From assembly GCF_018982885.2 (NCBI RefSeq), contig NZ_CP081848.1, forward strand, positions 496,001 to 560,000: a DNA stretch of 64,000 bases, given 5' to 3'. This DNA comes from Polymorphobacter megasporae. GTDB taxonomy: Bacteria; Pseudomonadota; Alphaproteobacteria; Sphingomonadales; Sphingomonadaceae. A program made the position numbers and the translations under genes. The notes below the pieces were generated by a model, which made no database searches, was not told the origin of the DNA, and saw only the letters and a list, made by a program, of their open reading frames with translations. Of this stretch, positions 8,840 through 18,251 are shown piece by piece (the first letter of the stretch is position 1; each line of letters begins with the position of its first letter).

Positions 8840-9904
8840 ATGAACGAAGTCTGGATCATGGGAGCATCCGGCCGTATCGGATCCGCGGTGGCTAAGGAAC
8901 TGGCCTCCCGTGAGATCCCACTGGTGCTGATGGGACGCGATCGCAACCGCTTGGAGCGGGTCGCCGCCAATCTCGCCGGTGGTCGGGTACGCAGCGTAAT
9001 CGTAGGGTCGATGAGCGATGTTCTGGCGCGCCTGAAGGCGGGCCATCCAGCCGTGGTGGTCAATACGATCGGCCCCTTTGCGAGAACGGCGCTGCCGGTG
9101 ATTCAGGCTTCCGGGAAGGCGCATTATCTTGACTTGTCCAACGAGTTAACCGGAACGATCGACACTTTGGCCCAGCATGATTCGGCCGTCTCGCAAGGAC
9201 GGACTTATGTCACCGGCGCCGGTTGGGGGGTCCTCGGCACCGAGAGCGTCGTCCTCAAGCTATGCGAAGGAGAGCCGCCCGCCCTGACCGTCCGCGTGGA
9301 CAACATGGCGCAGACCGACGACGTCGGACCGCTAGGAGAGGCGATCGGTGGCACCATCGTCGACGCACTACGCTTCGGCGGCATGCGCTACCGGAACGGA
9401 AGACTGGTCGGCGCGCAGGCGGGCGGCGAACCACTGGCTTTGATCGCGCCGGACGGATATCGGTTCACCACAGGCAGCATGCCGGTCGGCGAAATGGAGG
9501 CGGCGCGACGCGCAAGCGGAGCGCCAAATGTCGTGTCGGCGGCTGGCGCTGCCCCGACCGCACCGATTTTACGTTTCTTCGTGTTCCCGATACTCGCCGC
9601 CGTCATGAAGATCGACTTCATGCGGCGTGCGGCTGCCAAGCAATTCGCCAAGATGCCGTCACCGAAGCGCGCCAACGAGGCTTCTTGGGCTCATGCTCGC
9701 GTGCAGTGGTCCGATGGCCGCAGCAAGGAGGGTTGGCTGAAGGCCGGCGAAGGCATGGATTTCACCGCCAGGCTCGCTGCCGAAGTCGCCGCACGATTGT
9801 ATGAGGGCAAGGTTCGACCAGGATCCTACACCCCGGGCGCGCTGTTCGGACCCGAATTGGTAAACCACGCAGGCGGAGTTTTCGATCTCGGTGCAGTTCG
9901 ATGA
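8840..9904 (+). CDS. Saccharopine-dehydrogenase-like NAD(P)-binding protein
   Basis: A 354-residue protein with an N-terminal Rossmann fold (VWIMGASGRIGSAVAKELASREIPLVLMGRD) of the saccharopine dehydrogenase NADP-binding type. The middle reads VVNTIGPFARTALPVIQASGKAHYLDLSNE, as in trans-acting enoyl-reductase and saccharopine-dehydrogenase-like proteins. The ATG at 8840 begins right at the Rossmann strand with a GGAAAG upstream; the longer frame from 8753 adds 29 residues of unlike composition. It stands alone on the plus strand. The substrate is unknown, and it is unlikely to be a true lysine-pathway enzyme. Confidence 0.85.
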   Translation: MNEVWIMGASGRIGSAVAKELASREIPLVLMGRDRNRLERVAANLAGGRVRSVIVGSMSDVLARLKAGHPAVVVNTIGPFARTALPVIQASGKAHYLDLSNELTGTIDTLAQHDSAVSQGRTYVTGAGWGVLGTESVVLKLCEGEPPALTVRVDNMAQTDDVGPLGEAIGGTIVDALRFGGMRYRNGRLVGAQAGGEPLALIAPDGYRFTTGSMPVGEMEAARRASGAPNVVSAAGAAPTAPILRFFVFPILAAVMKIDFMRRAAAKQFAKMPSPKRANEASWAHARVQWSDGRSKEGWLKAGEGMDFTARLAAEVAARLYEGKVRPGSYTPGALFGPELVNHAGGVFDLGAVR

Positions 9905-9982
9905 GGTTCGACGAGCGACGGTGACGATTGCGTCCGCGACCGCTGCTGCCGGCTGCACCGAATATTTAGAACGGCGTGCAAG

Positions 9983-10102
9983 ATGGCCCATCGCGAGGCC
10001 GCATTCAAAGCCGACGGCATCACGGTCCGCGGCTGGCTGCCAACTCGTCTGGAGCCGGACCCCATCCTACGGCAATCCTCGGCCGCGGCATCGGGAGTCT
10101 GA
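9983..10102 (+). pseudogene. Possible alpha/beta-hydrolase N-terminal remnant
   Basis: A 39-codon frame whose first half reads AAFKADGITVRGWLPT, like the opening strand of dienelactone-type alpha/beta hydrolases. It then runs into a stop with no continuation. I read it as a decayed gene fragment; a chance resemblance is possible. Confidence 0.3.
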
Positions 10103-10604
10103 CGAATTGACCATATTGTAAGTACCCGATGCCTTCGTCAGCGCTGGGCTTACCGCATTCGCATTTCGATCATAGTACTCTCGGCGACAGCGACGGCACG
10201 CTGCGGCAGGAGATCGACCATCTCGATTAGATGGAGGACTGGCGCGGCGTCGTCATCTACGACGCAATGAATTCCGTCGTCGATCGCGATCGCATTGAGC
10301 TGGTGAGCACAAAGCCGACTTGTCACGATCATCGACAGGTCGCCGTCAGCGCTGCCATAGCTCGGCGGGGTGCGGCATCCGCATCGCCAGCCTCGGTGTC
10401 GATCGTTTCGGCCAGATCAGCACGCTCCGGACCTTTACGCGAATAACGGCTCGACGCGGCGGCGATCGTCGCGGCGGTCGAGTTCCTCGTCCCGGACTGA
10501 TTGTTAAGGGACAGCGTAACGAAAACGATGGCCTTCGACCATCTCGCATCGACCCGTTACGGTTCGTCCATTATGCGGGCTCAGTCGCAATTTACGGGTG
10601 GCAT

Positions 10605-10871
10605 ATGACGTTTCGCGGATGGGCATGGGCGGAGCAGTTTTGGGTGGCACTCTTCGAAGATGAGCAGGGCACCGTGTATTACTGCAGCGAGGCGGAACTC
10701 GACGCGGCACCCGCGATCGGTCGAACGCTAAGGGGTCTTCCGCCATGGGACCTGAGGCCATCGCCGTACCAGATCGAACGCGGTAGGCAGCTGCTCGCAA
10801 ATGCGAAGCCCTGCTCCGAAATTGATTTGGGGAATGAGGGGACGAGTGTCTCGACACGCGAGCGCGAATGA
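10605..10871 (+). CDS. Small hypothetical protein
   Basis: An 88-residue frame rich in aromatic residues (MTFRGWAWAEQFWVALFEDEQGTVYYCSEAEL and PPWDLRPSPYQIERGRQLLA). The amino-acid mix looks protein-like, but I do not recognise a family. The open frame extends upstream to 10320 with less convincing composition, and there is no clear ribosome-binding site. It could be the C-terminal remnant of a larger gene. Confidence 0.4.
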   Translation: MTFRGWAWAEQFWVALFEDEQGTVYYCSEAELDAAPAIGRTLRGLPPWDLRPSPYQIERGRQLLANAKPCSEIDLGNEGTSVSTRERE

Positions 10872-11343
10872 AGAGCGCGTCGAATAAGCAGCTGCAGCGA
10901 TCGTACGAGGCGAACTCCCTGCTACTCATCGCCCAGCGACTTCTGCAATCTGCTTAGTGGGCCTTCTCCGACTAGGCCGAACATTTCCGTTGAACGAGGG
11001 GACGGACCATCCGAGGCTCATATGGGCGGTTCGCGAAGAGCACGAGATCGTAATCCCGCACACCGCGATTCGAGCGAGCTCGACCCCTACACTAGGCGAC
11101 GCGTCCAAGATGATGACCAGTCAGCGAGCAGGCAGCGTTCAACCTTTCGCGACACGTTATGAAGACGGCGTCTGGCGGCCCGCGAGAACAGCACTTGGCC
11201 CTGAACGCGCGATGACTGACATGGAGCGCTCCCGGGACACCTGTGAGCTCGATCGTTGCAAATGTCCTTGCGAACAGACGAGTTATGCTGGTTGGTGACC
11301 GCGCGAGTTCCGTGTGATGGACTGAAAGCCTACGGTAATCTGC

Positions 11344-11703
11344 CTAGAGCAGGCCCAGGCGTTGCGCGCGCCGGAGCACCTTCAGTTGTTCACGCAGCAC
11401 TGTCGGGTCAAATCCTTCTTTCAGATAGTTTCGACAATCCATCAAAGCCTCCAGCGCCAGCGATGGTCGCCGGCCTGCACGTCGGGTCCGGGCTACAGCC
11501 CCACTATCGATAATTTGTGCCTTATTTTCCGCATATTCGCATAATCGGCGAACGCGATCAGTCAGCCTTCTGAGTTCACCACGACCAGCACGTGAAACCA
11601 GCGGCTGATCGACGCCAGCCTCACGCGCGATCGTAGCCTGCGTCGGCATCCCAGCCTTCCGCAGCGTAGTCGCCAGCAACTCCAGAGCGTGCGAGTCTTT
11701 CAC
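11344..11703 (-). CDS. Small HTH protein divergent from methyltransferase
   Basis: A 119-residue protein with an N-terminal helix-turn-helix (MPTQATIAREAGVDQPLVSRAGRGELRRLTDRVRRLCEYAE) and a basic C-terminal region. It is transcribed away from the DNA methyltransferase gene. The 149 bases between the two starts hold two dyads (11711-11723 and 11725-11748), so it probably autoregulates and controls the methyltransferase/nuclease operon, as controller proteins do in restriction-modification systems. A third copy of the motif GCATATTCGCAT lies inside its own coding sequence at 11531-11542. The regulatory role is inference from position and dyads. Confidence 0.7.
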   Translation of the reverse strand: MKDSHALELLATTLRKAGMPTQATIAREAGVDQPLVSRAGRGELRRLTDRVRRLCEYAENKAQIIDSGAVARTRRAGRRPSLALEALMDCRNYLKEGFDPTVLREQLKVLRRAQRLGLL

Positions 11704-11710
11704 TCTTACT

Positions 11711-11748
11711 TGCGATTATCGCATATTCGCATTAACATATATGCGAAT
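11711..11748. promoter_or_regulatory. Operator-like dyads between HTH and methyltransferase genes
   Basis: Two inverted repeats lie side by side: TGCGA-TTA-TCGCA at 11711-11723, and ATTCGCAT at 11725-11732 paired with ATGCGAAT at 11741-11748 across an 8-base spacer. They start just upstream of the HTH gene and lie about 100 bases before the methyltransferase start. They are a natural binding site for the HTH protein. Confidence 0.65.
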
Positions 11749-11852
11749 GTTTGCGCGAGGGGCTCCCTGATCATCGTGGCCTATCCCGAGTGCCGTCTAA
11801 TTGCATCGAGCAGGTCGAATTCTCTGCGGGTTCATGTGTGGAGAAAATCGCG

Positions 11853-13193
11853 ATGAGCCCTTTGGCGGCGGCGGCTTCGTGTCTTTCCGACTCTACGGTC
11901 GACGCGGGACCACGCCGCCTATTGTTCGCGAACGCTTCCAGGAAGCTCACGCACAACGTGTTCCGCTACCCTGCCAAGTTCCATCCCCCGGTCGCTCGAT
12001 CGCTCGTCGACGGCTTCAGTCGTCCCGGAGAGACTGTATTCGATCCGTTCTGCGGCAGCGGCACCACTCTAGTCGAGGCGCTGGTTGCCGGGCGGAACGC
12101 GGTCGGCACCGATGTCGATCCGCTCGCCGTGTTCATAGCTAGTGCCAAGGTGCGACGGTATGACTTGGCAAATGTCGCAACAACGGTGGACGGGTTGACA
12201 GCCATGCTTCGTCGTATGAGTGAAGCTGACCTTGCCCTATGGGGTCCCTTCATCGGCGATATTCCCGAAAACGCGTTCGCTGTCGCGTCCGGAGAGCTCT
12301 CCGCGTGGATACCCGAACTGCCACGCATGAATCATTGGTTCCGCCGGCGCGTCGTTCTCCAGCTGGCGGCGATCCGACGACTTGTTGAGGTGCATTCGCC
12401 GAGCCGCGAATTTGCGCGCCTGTGCTTCGCGGCGATTATCAGAAACGCTTCCAACGCCGACCCCGTACCCGTGTCCGGGCTCGAGGTTACCAGTCATATG
12501 CGGGCGAAGGAGGAAGCAGGTCGCTCGGTGGATCCCTACGGCCTCATGATCGCGACGTTGCGCAAGACGTCGCAGGCCGTGAACGAGTTTGCCGACCATC
12601 GTGACGGCGTTCATCGCGCCCGTGTCGCCATCGCCGACGCCCGTACGATCGATGGTGGCACGGCGGGCCGGATTGACGCCGTGATCACCTCGCCGCCCTA
12701 TCTGACCGCGGTCGACTACTATCGCCGCCACACTCTCGAAATGTACTGGCTTGGTCTCACCGCCAGCAGTCGAGAGCGGCTCAAACTGCTGCCGCGGTAT
12801 ATCGGGCGCGACCGGGTGTCGATCGGAGCCGTCAACGTCGACGCTTGCAGCCTCGGCGCTACGGTAGCAAGGCGATGGCGCCCGCTCTTTGGCGAGCTCG
12901 AGCCATACCGGTCGCGTGTCTTCGTGCACTACTGCGTCGGAATAGCCCAGTCGCTCGGACGGGTCGCGTCGCTTCTGCCCGATCATGGCAAGGCTGTCGT
13001 GGTGGTTGGAAATGTGCGATACGCGGGACAGCCTGTAGACATGGGCGATCTGATCCGCGATCTCGCCCCGCATCGGTTACGTTTCGCGGAGGAACTCTGG
13101 TATCCGCTAGCTAACCGTTACATGTCCTACTCGCGGAGGAACGACGCGGACATCGATTCTGATAGGGTGATGGTTTTCGAGAAGCGGGGCTAG
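11853..13193 (+). CDS. DNA methyltransferase (N4-cytosine/N6-adenine type)
   Basis: A 446-residue SAM-dependent DNA amino-methyltransferase. HNVFRYPAKFHPPVARSLVDGF and VFDPFCGSGTTLVEAL (motif I from residue 64) bind SAM. TSPPYLTAVDYYRRH near residues 279-290 is motif IV, with the SPPY form typical of N4-cytosine and beta-class enzymes. The C-terminal VVVVGNVRYAG strand and target-recognition region follow. The ATG at 11853 has GGAG nine bases upstream. The next gene starts 7 bases after the stop, so methyltransferase and GHKL-nuclease are one operon. It presumably protects host DNA from the partner nuclease. Motif order places the target-recognition region between motifs I and IV; its specificity is unknown. 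Confidence 0.9.
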   Translation: MSPLAAAASCLSDSTVDAGPRRLLFANASRKLTHNVFRYPAKFHPPVARSLVDGFSRPGETVFDPFCGSGTTLVEALVAGRNAVGTDVDPLAVFIASAKVRRYDLANVATTVDGLTAMLRRMSEADLALWGPFIGDIPENAFAVASGELSAWIPELPRMNHWFRRRVVLQLAAIRRLVEVHSPSREFARLCFAAIIRNASNADPVPVSGLEVTSHMRAKEEAGRSVDPYGLMIATLRKTSQAVNEFADHRDGVHRARVAIADARTIDGGTAGRIDAVITSPPYLTAVDYYRRHTLEMYWLGLTASSRERLKLLPRYIGRDRVSIGAVNVDACSLGATVARRWRPLFGELEPYRSRVFVHYCVGIAQSLGRVASLLPDHGKAVVVVGNVRYAGQPVDMGDLIRDLAPHRLRFAEELWYPLANRYMSYSRRNDADIDSDRVMVFEKRG

Positions 13194-13199
13194 CGGCAG

Positions 13200-15842
13200 G
13201 TGGTGAGCGTGGACAAGTCGGATATGATCGAGAGCGGAGTAGGCTCGAGCCCGTTCTCCAGCCTCAAGGCAGTCTCAGATGGCGACGAGACGGTCCTGCC
13301 GCTTGCCGATGCCAGCCTCAGCGACGCGTTCGGGCAGGGCGATCCGATCAAGGAGCTTGGCGTTCGTCTGTCCAACGAGATCGTGGTTCTGCTCTCCGAG
13401 CAGCTATACACATCCCCGCTGAAGGCGATCGAGGAACTAGTTGCGAATTCCTATGATGCCGACGGTACGGAATGCCGTATCGGCCTACTTATGCAGGACC
13501 GCGAGGACGGCACTCCGGACGGACTCATCGCGGTGTACGACGACGGTAGCGGCATGGATAAGGATGCCCTGGCCGGGCTCTGGCAAATCGGCGACAGCCC
13601 GAAGAAATGGCAGCAGTCGACGACCACGTCGCTCGGCCGCCGGATGATCGGGAAATTCGGGATCGGAAAGCTCGCGACTTACGCAATCGCCAACCGCATA
13701 ACCTACGTGACGAAGGCATCCGGCCAGGTCCTCCACGTGCTCTGCGACTTCACCGAGTTCAACACGGCACCGAGCGGCGGGGTCGAAAACCCGGTCAAAC
13801 TGAAGGTGCGCGAAGTCACGAACTTGGCATCTCTTCTCGAACGAGATGATCTGAAGGCGGTGCTTTCCAAGCTCGGCTTGGATGCCGACGCTCTTCACAG
13901 CGACACCAATCCCGACTGGACACTCTGCCTCCTCGACGATCTGAAGCCATCGGCCGCGACGTTGCAGATCGGTCGGCTCAGCTGGGTGCTCCGCACGGCG
14001 ATGCCGCTAAAGCTCGACTTCAAGGTATATCTGGATGGCGCCGAACAGATCAGTTCCAAGGAAGCCGGTGACCCGATCATCAAGTTCGCCGTCGGGGGAC
14101 TCGATGGCAGCCGCATCAAGGCGCTCAATGAGAAACACGGATTGAAGCTCGCGCGCTCCGACGACGGCGACGCACTCGTTGAACCGAACTGGTTCCCAAG
14201 CGGAATATCCGGAGACGTTATCGTCACCGAGCAATCCCTCAAGGGAAAGTCCGACAGGTACGAACGCAGCTTCGGTTTCTTCGTCAGGGTGCGTGGTCGC
14301 CTGATCAACTTGGAGGATCCGCTGTTTCACAATTCGCCGCTATCCTTTAGCACATTCAATCGGTTCCGCGCCGACCTTGAAATCGATGACCTGCACAATG
14401 ATCTTACCGCACCGCGTGAGGGAGTGGGCGTGAGCAGCAGACGCGAATTCGCCGTCGCCGTCACACATGAGATCGGGCTCCAGGCCCGCGACCGATACCA
14501 AATCTGGCTCGAGAAGAAGTCCGACCAGAAGCAGACGCCGGAGCACGTGCGCGTGTACGTCGCCGAGCACTTGGTCGAACGGCCGATGGCCGACGCGCTC
14601 GCGCTCCATGGTTCGAACGCCGTCGGCGGCGAGATCGACCGTAGCTGGATGTACATGGAGAACGTCGATAAGACCGATATTCCTCAGATCGTGCAGCGGC
14701 TCTACGAAAAGCGGACGACCTACCAATACGACCGGGTGTCTATGGGGAAGACGCAGAGGCTGGGCAAGTTCGACCCGACGCGCGCGACGTTCCTGATCAA
14801 TGCCGACCATCAGATCGTACAGGCTTTCGGCGACGATCCCATGGCGAACCAGCTCGTCAATTTGTTGGCGACCGCCGAGGTCATGCTCGAGGTCTACATG
14901 GTCGAAAGCGATCTGGATCCGTTCACTATCGGCGATCTGCTGACGCGGCGCGATTTGCTCATGCGCAGCCTTGCGAACGACCGCGTATTCTCCAAGAAGT
15001 ACATCGCGCAGATGCTGCGCGAGTCGTCGGACTCCGACATCGACCTTGAGCTCGCGCTGGTCGCGGCGGCCCGCGCGCTCGGCTTCCAGGTGCGCCACGT
15101 CGCCGGCTCCGGTCAGCCGGACGGCGTGGCCCGCTTTCTCGACACGGCCATGAACGAGACGAAGATCACACTCGAGGCCAAGGCCAGTTCAGGGACACCC
15201 CAACTACCCCAACTCGACTTTGCAGGACTGATGGAACATCGCCAGCAGGAGGGCGCAGCTGGCTGCCTTCTCATAGCGCCATCCTATCCCGCCCCCACCG
15301 AGGAGAAGGTCACGAGAACCGGCAATCCGGGAGCTGTGGCGAACCGCGCAAGCGGCGGCGACATCTCCTGCTGGACTATCCAGCAGCTCGCCACGGTCGT
15401 CGAGAATTCCGACCGCCTGGAGATCACGACCCAAGAAATCGCCGAGATCGTGACGACGAAGTTCGCTCCGCGTGATGTTACCGCCGCGATTGCGAAGCTT
15501 CTCGACGAGCGCACCGACATGCCTGCGATCTATGCGGCGGTCATGAGCGTGCTCGACGACATGTTTAACCAGGAGCAAGACAAGGGCGTGGTGCGCACCA
15601 TCTCCGCGATATCAGGCGCGCTCATGTACTCTCACCCGCATCTGAAAGTTGGACAGGACATCGTCAGAGACGCGATCAAGGACCTCGCCCGGAACAGCCG
15701 CGGTGGAATGAAGATCAACAAGGACGTGATCATCTTCCTCAATGGCTTCGACGAGGTGCAGCGCGCAGTGGCGCCATTGCTCGGGACGGTCGGAGCGCCG
15801 CGCGCGCTCGGCACCTTCTCAAGCCATCCAAGCGACGGCTAG
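13200..15842 (+). CDS. GHKL (MORC/Hsp90-like) ATPase fused to PD-(D/E)XK nuclease
   Basis: An 880-residue two-part protein. The N-terminal ~330 residues are a GHKL ATPase: N-box IEELVANSYDAD (Glu78/79, Asn83, Asp86), G1 box YDDGSGM (residues 113-119) and G2 box IGKFGIGKLATYA (residues 150-162). The C-terminal part around residues 630-665 reads GFQVRHVAGSGQPDG, then ITLEAKAS with Asp641, Glu659 and Lys661 spaced as in PD-(D/E)XK nucleases. A helical tail follows. The start is GTG at 13200 or 13203; ATG 13224 is an alternative. It directly follows a DNA methyltransferase, so the pair looks like a restriction-modification-type system powered by a GHKL gate rather than a helicase. GHKL ATPases of the MutL/MORC type are known near bacterial methyltransferases; this exact fusion I do not recognise. 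Confidence 0.87.
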   Translation: MVSVDKSDMIESGVGSSPFSSLKAVSDGDETVLPLADASLSDAFGQGDPIKELGVRLSNEIVVLLSEQLYTSPLKAIEELVANSYDADGTECRIGLLMQDREDGTPDGLIAVYDDGSGMDKDALAGLWQIGDSPKKWQQSTTTSLGRRMIGKFGIGKLATYAIANRITYVTKASGQVLHVLCDFTEFNTAPSGGVENPVKLKVREVTNLASLLERDDLKAVLSKLGLDADALHSDTNPDWTLCLLDDLKPSAATLQIGRLSWVLRTAMPLKLDFKVYLDGAEQISSKEAGDPIIKFAVGGLDGSRIKALNEKHGLKLARSDDGDALVEPNWFPSGISGDVIVTEQSLKGKSDRYERSFGFFVRVRGRLINLEDPLFHNSPLSFSTFNRFRADLEIDDLHNDLTAPREGVGVSSRREFAVAVTHEIGLQARDRYQIWLEKKSDQKQTPEHVRVYVAEHLVERPMADALALHGSNAVGGEIDRSWMYMENVDKTDIPQIVQRLYEKRTTYQYDRVSMGKTQRLGKFDPTRATFLINADHQIVQAFGDDPMANQLVNLLATAEVMLEVYMVESDLDPFTIGDLLTRRDLLMRSLANDRVFSKKYIAQMLRESSDSDIDLELALVAAARALGFQVRHVAGSGQPDGVARFLDTAMNETKITLEAKASSGTPQLPQLDFAGLMEHRQQEGAAGCLLIAPSYPAPTEEKVTRTGNPGAVANRASGGDISCWTIQQLATVVENSDRLEITTQEIAEIVTTKFAPRDVTAAIAKLLDERTDMPAIYAAVMSVLDDMFNQEQDKGVVRTISAISGALMYSHPHLKVGQDIVRDAIKDLARNSRGGMKINKDVIIFLNGFDEVQRAVAPLLGTVGAPRALGTFSSHPSDG

Positions 15843-16400
15843 CAATTCGGGCACACCGGCGTTCTTCGAACCGGCGTACGGGGGTCATCGGAGACCGGCA
15901 TGCGGGATTCCCCTCGCTGCCTTTGCCGAAAGTTGATCTTCGTGAAACCCGTTCACAACGCCGGTAGTGGCATCAGCCGGAGGCCGTGGAACGGCCGGAC
16001 CGCTTTTCGGGCTTAGCGACGAAAGCAAGGTCGCCATCGTAGCCGGCTATGGGCGGGCATTGGCCGCACGGCGGTACACCGACGCGACTTGGTCATCTTC
16101 GACGGATCATCGCCGGATGCCGCGGCATAAAGCGATCGTGCTTCAAGAGTCCAAATCGCCGTCTTGCCGTCGTCCGCCGTCTCCCTTTCGTCCAGCGTCG
16201 AACGGTCGCGAGCGCTGGGCTCGTATCCTGCATGGCACCGGTACGCACGACGTGTCTTCATCACCGGTCGAATACGATCGCATCTACGCATCAACAGTAC
16301 TGGTCGCGTCTTAACCGGCGGCGAGACGTCCGACCGATTTCGACGCCCGAACAAACATCGGACCGTCCAAGCCCTTGCTCCGTGTCGTCGTAGTACCAGG
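15843..16400. other. Gene-free stretch, 558 bp
   Basis: Between the GHKL-nuclease gene and the convergent XRE gene. Reading frames overlap in all phases and none resembles a protein I know. Confidence 0.4.
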
Positions 16401-16715
16401 TCAGTCGGGCCCGTCTCCGGGGAGTTGGGCAGTGCCAGCCCGTGCCTTCCTCACCAGCTTGCGGCGCGATGGTACGCGGAGAAGAGACTGGTCGGCCTGC
16501 ACATCTCGGAAGAGTTCAGCCGGCGGCACGGAGAGCGCGATCGCAGCTCGACCGATCGTCAGGAGTGAGAGGTTCTGAAGTCCTCTCTCGACCCGCCCGG
16601 CGAATGCGGCATTCATCGACGCCGCCGCCGCGAACTCCTCCTGCGTCATGCCGGCGGCTTCGCGTATGGCCCGGATGCGCGCCCCGACGGCGCTATAGAA
16701 AGGATTGGTCCCCAT
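16401..16715 (-). CDS. XRE-family HTH regulator
   Basis: A 104-residue Cro/CI-type regulator. The HTH covers residues 8-70 (VGARIRAIREAAGMTQEEFAAAASMNAAFAGRVERGLQNLSLLTIGRAAIALSVPPAELF), and a short basic tail follows. Its layout matches small XRE controllers, including those that set expression of restriction-modification genes. It points towards the methyltransferase/nuclease operon and lies 558 bases from its end. The ribosome-binding site is weak. Whether it controls that operon or an unrelated promoter is not visible in sequence. Confidence 0.8.
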   Translation of the reverse strand: MGTNPFYSAVGARIRAIREAAGMTQEEFAAAASMNAAFAGRVERGLQNLSLLTIGRAAIALSVPPAELFRDVQADQSLLRVPSRRKLVRKARAGTAQLPGDGPD

Positions 16716-17136
16716 CCGGGCACCGTAGCGCGTATCCGCCTCGCGTCCACTCGACCGCCGGTGCGATCAACCCTCCGATGCGGAGCAGTCGCGGCTGCCC
16801 TGACTGCAACCGTACGGACGGCGACGGCGAGACCGATCGAGATGGCGACATTGCAAGCGAGTGCGATGTGCGTGGACAACGCGCAGCAGGTGTCGAGACA
16901 TGCGGTACGATGCGTCGTTTTCTCAAGGGTGCTCCTCAAGGATCCGGCCTCGGCATTCACCGGCGGAATGTGAGGCGAAGCAGTCGCTCCGTGCGTGCCT
17001 GGGGTCCGGCAGCCGCCGCGTGATGCTTTCTACCGTGTCGAGCTGGTCCGCAGCTTGCCGCCACCGTCTTTCCTGACCGCGGTGGTTCCAACCGTGCAGA
17101 TCCGACGCAACCAACAGGGATCGACTGGATCGCTGC
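16716..17136. other. Gene-free stretch, 421 bp
   Basis: No supported gene. Several frames of about 70-100 codons overlap each other and none has a recognisable motif. Confidence 0.4.
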
Positions 17137-18012
17137 TCAAGCTCGTGCGCCCGCGTCGCGGATCGCGGCGGCGACCTCCGTCGGCGGCTCGGACTGCGGG
17201 AAATGGCCGACCCGGGGCAACTCGACGATCCCAGCGTCGGGCATTAGCGGTCGCGCCATTTCCAACACGTGCCGCCCTGAGACCGGATCGGCCAAACCCC
17301 AGATCAATTGGATCGGACCGTCGAAGCGGAATAACGCCTCTTCCCAGCGACGATGGTGCCGTGCCCGCTCGGCATTGTAGCGGATGTGACGGTAGGCGAG
17401 CTTTTGACCGTCGCCACGCGACATGCCGACCCACAGCTGGTCGAAGGCGGCCGCATCAAGCTTGTTCGATCCACGCACGGTGTTGAGCCCCGCGTGCAGC
17501 TTCTCCTTCGTTAACCGGCTTGCCACGAATGCACCGATCACCGGCATGGCGAGCAGCTTTTGTACCCGCGTTGGACGATACGCCGCGTATACGATGCCGC
17601 TGTTGAGGACGTGAACGGCGTCGACCTTGAACGACAGCACACCGCGCCCACGCCGATCAAGCAGTTCCTGACCGACGATTCCACCGTAATCATGGATCAC
17701 CAACGCCACGTGCGCGATGCCGAGATGGGCGAGCAACCGCTCGACGGCGTCGGCCGAGCCGCCGACGCTGAAATCGACGCCGCGTTTGTCGGAGTACCCA
17801 TAGCCCGGGAAGTCGAGGGTCACAACACGATGGTCGGCGGCGAGTATCCGCGCGACCTCGGCCCAGTCGTACGACCAGGTGGGAAACCCATGAAGCAGGA
17901 CCAACGGAGTGCCTTCACCATCGTCGCGATAGAACGTCCTTCCCGCGGAACTGCCCAGATACGTACCGCCGGCAACCCAGTCGGCTGCTGAGATCAAAGG
18001 GGTCGGATCCAT
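17137..18012 (-). CDS. Alpha/beta hydrolase, haloalkane-dehalogenase-like
   Basis: A 291-residue alpha/beta-hydrolase. LVLLHGFPTWSYDWAEV carries the oxyanion motif with the Trp seen in dehalogenases, and VIHDYGGIVGQ places an Asp nucleophile in the elbow. IWGLADPVSG gives the acid region and RVGHFPQSEPP the catalytic His. An Asp rather than Ser nucleophile points to the haloalkane dehalogenase/epoxide hydrolase branch. The ATG at 18012 has GGGAG about nine bases upstream; the frame extends 10 residues further. It is isolated among defence genes and divergent from the ApeA-like gene. The substrate is unknown. Confidence 0.87.
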   Translation of the reverse strand: MDPTPLISAADWVAGGTYLGSSAGRTFYRDDGEGTPLVLLHGFPTWSYDWAEVARILAADHRVVTLDFPGYGYSDKRGVDFSVGGSADAVERLLAHLGIAHVALVIHDYGGIVGQELLDRRGRGVLSFKVDAVHVLNSGIVYAAYRPTRVQKLLAMPVIGAFVASRLTKEKLHAGLNTVRGSNKLDAAAFDQLWVGMSRGDGQKLAYRHIRYNAERARHHRRWEEALFRFDGPIQLIWGLADPVSGRHVLEMARPLMPDAGIVELPRVGHFPQSEPPTEVAAAIRDAGARA

Positions 18013-18251
18013 GTCATATCGCTCCCGTTTGAATCGACGCATGTCGTCGATACCTCCTGCACCTGACGCAGGCTCACGTCACCGAACGGCAGAACGGCGT
18101 AACGGTCAACGTGCCTGGAACGCTCTTCATCCTTGCCGCGCCCGTCCGAGGCGGTACGAGATCGGGGTCGCCGAGGTGAATACGGCCCGATCTGTCCATA
18201 ATGCCTTTTCCGCTTCTTCGGTGTAGCCGTCTTCGAGAAGGATGGTCGTGC

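Larger units (their letters stand above)
9905..11343. other. Poorly coding 1.4 kb with gene remnants
   Basis: No complete recognisable gene. It contains the hydrolase-like remnant at 9983-10102, a doubtful small ORF at 10605-10871 and a short minus-strand frame at 10150-10332 that looks protein-like (VVDDDAAPVLHLIEMVDLLPQ) but matches nothing I know. It looks like decayed DNA at the left edge of the defence island. Confidence 0.4.
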
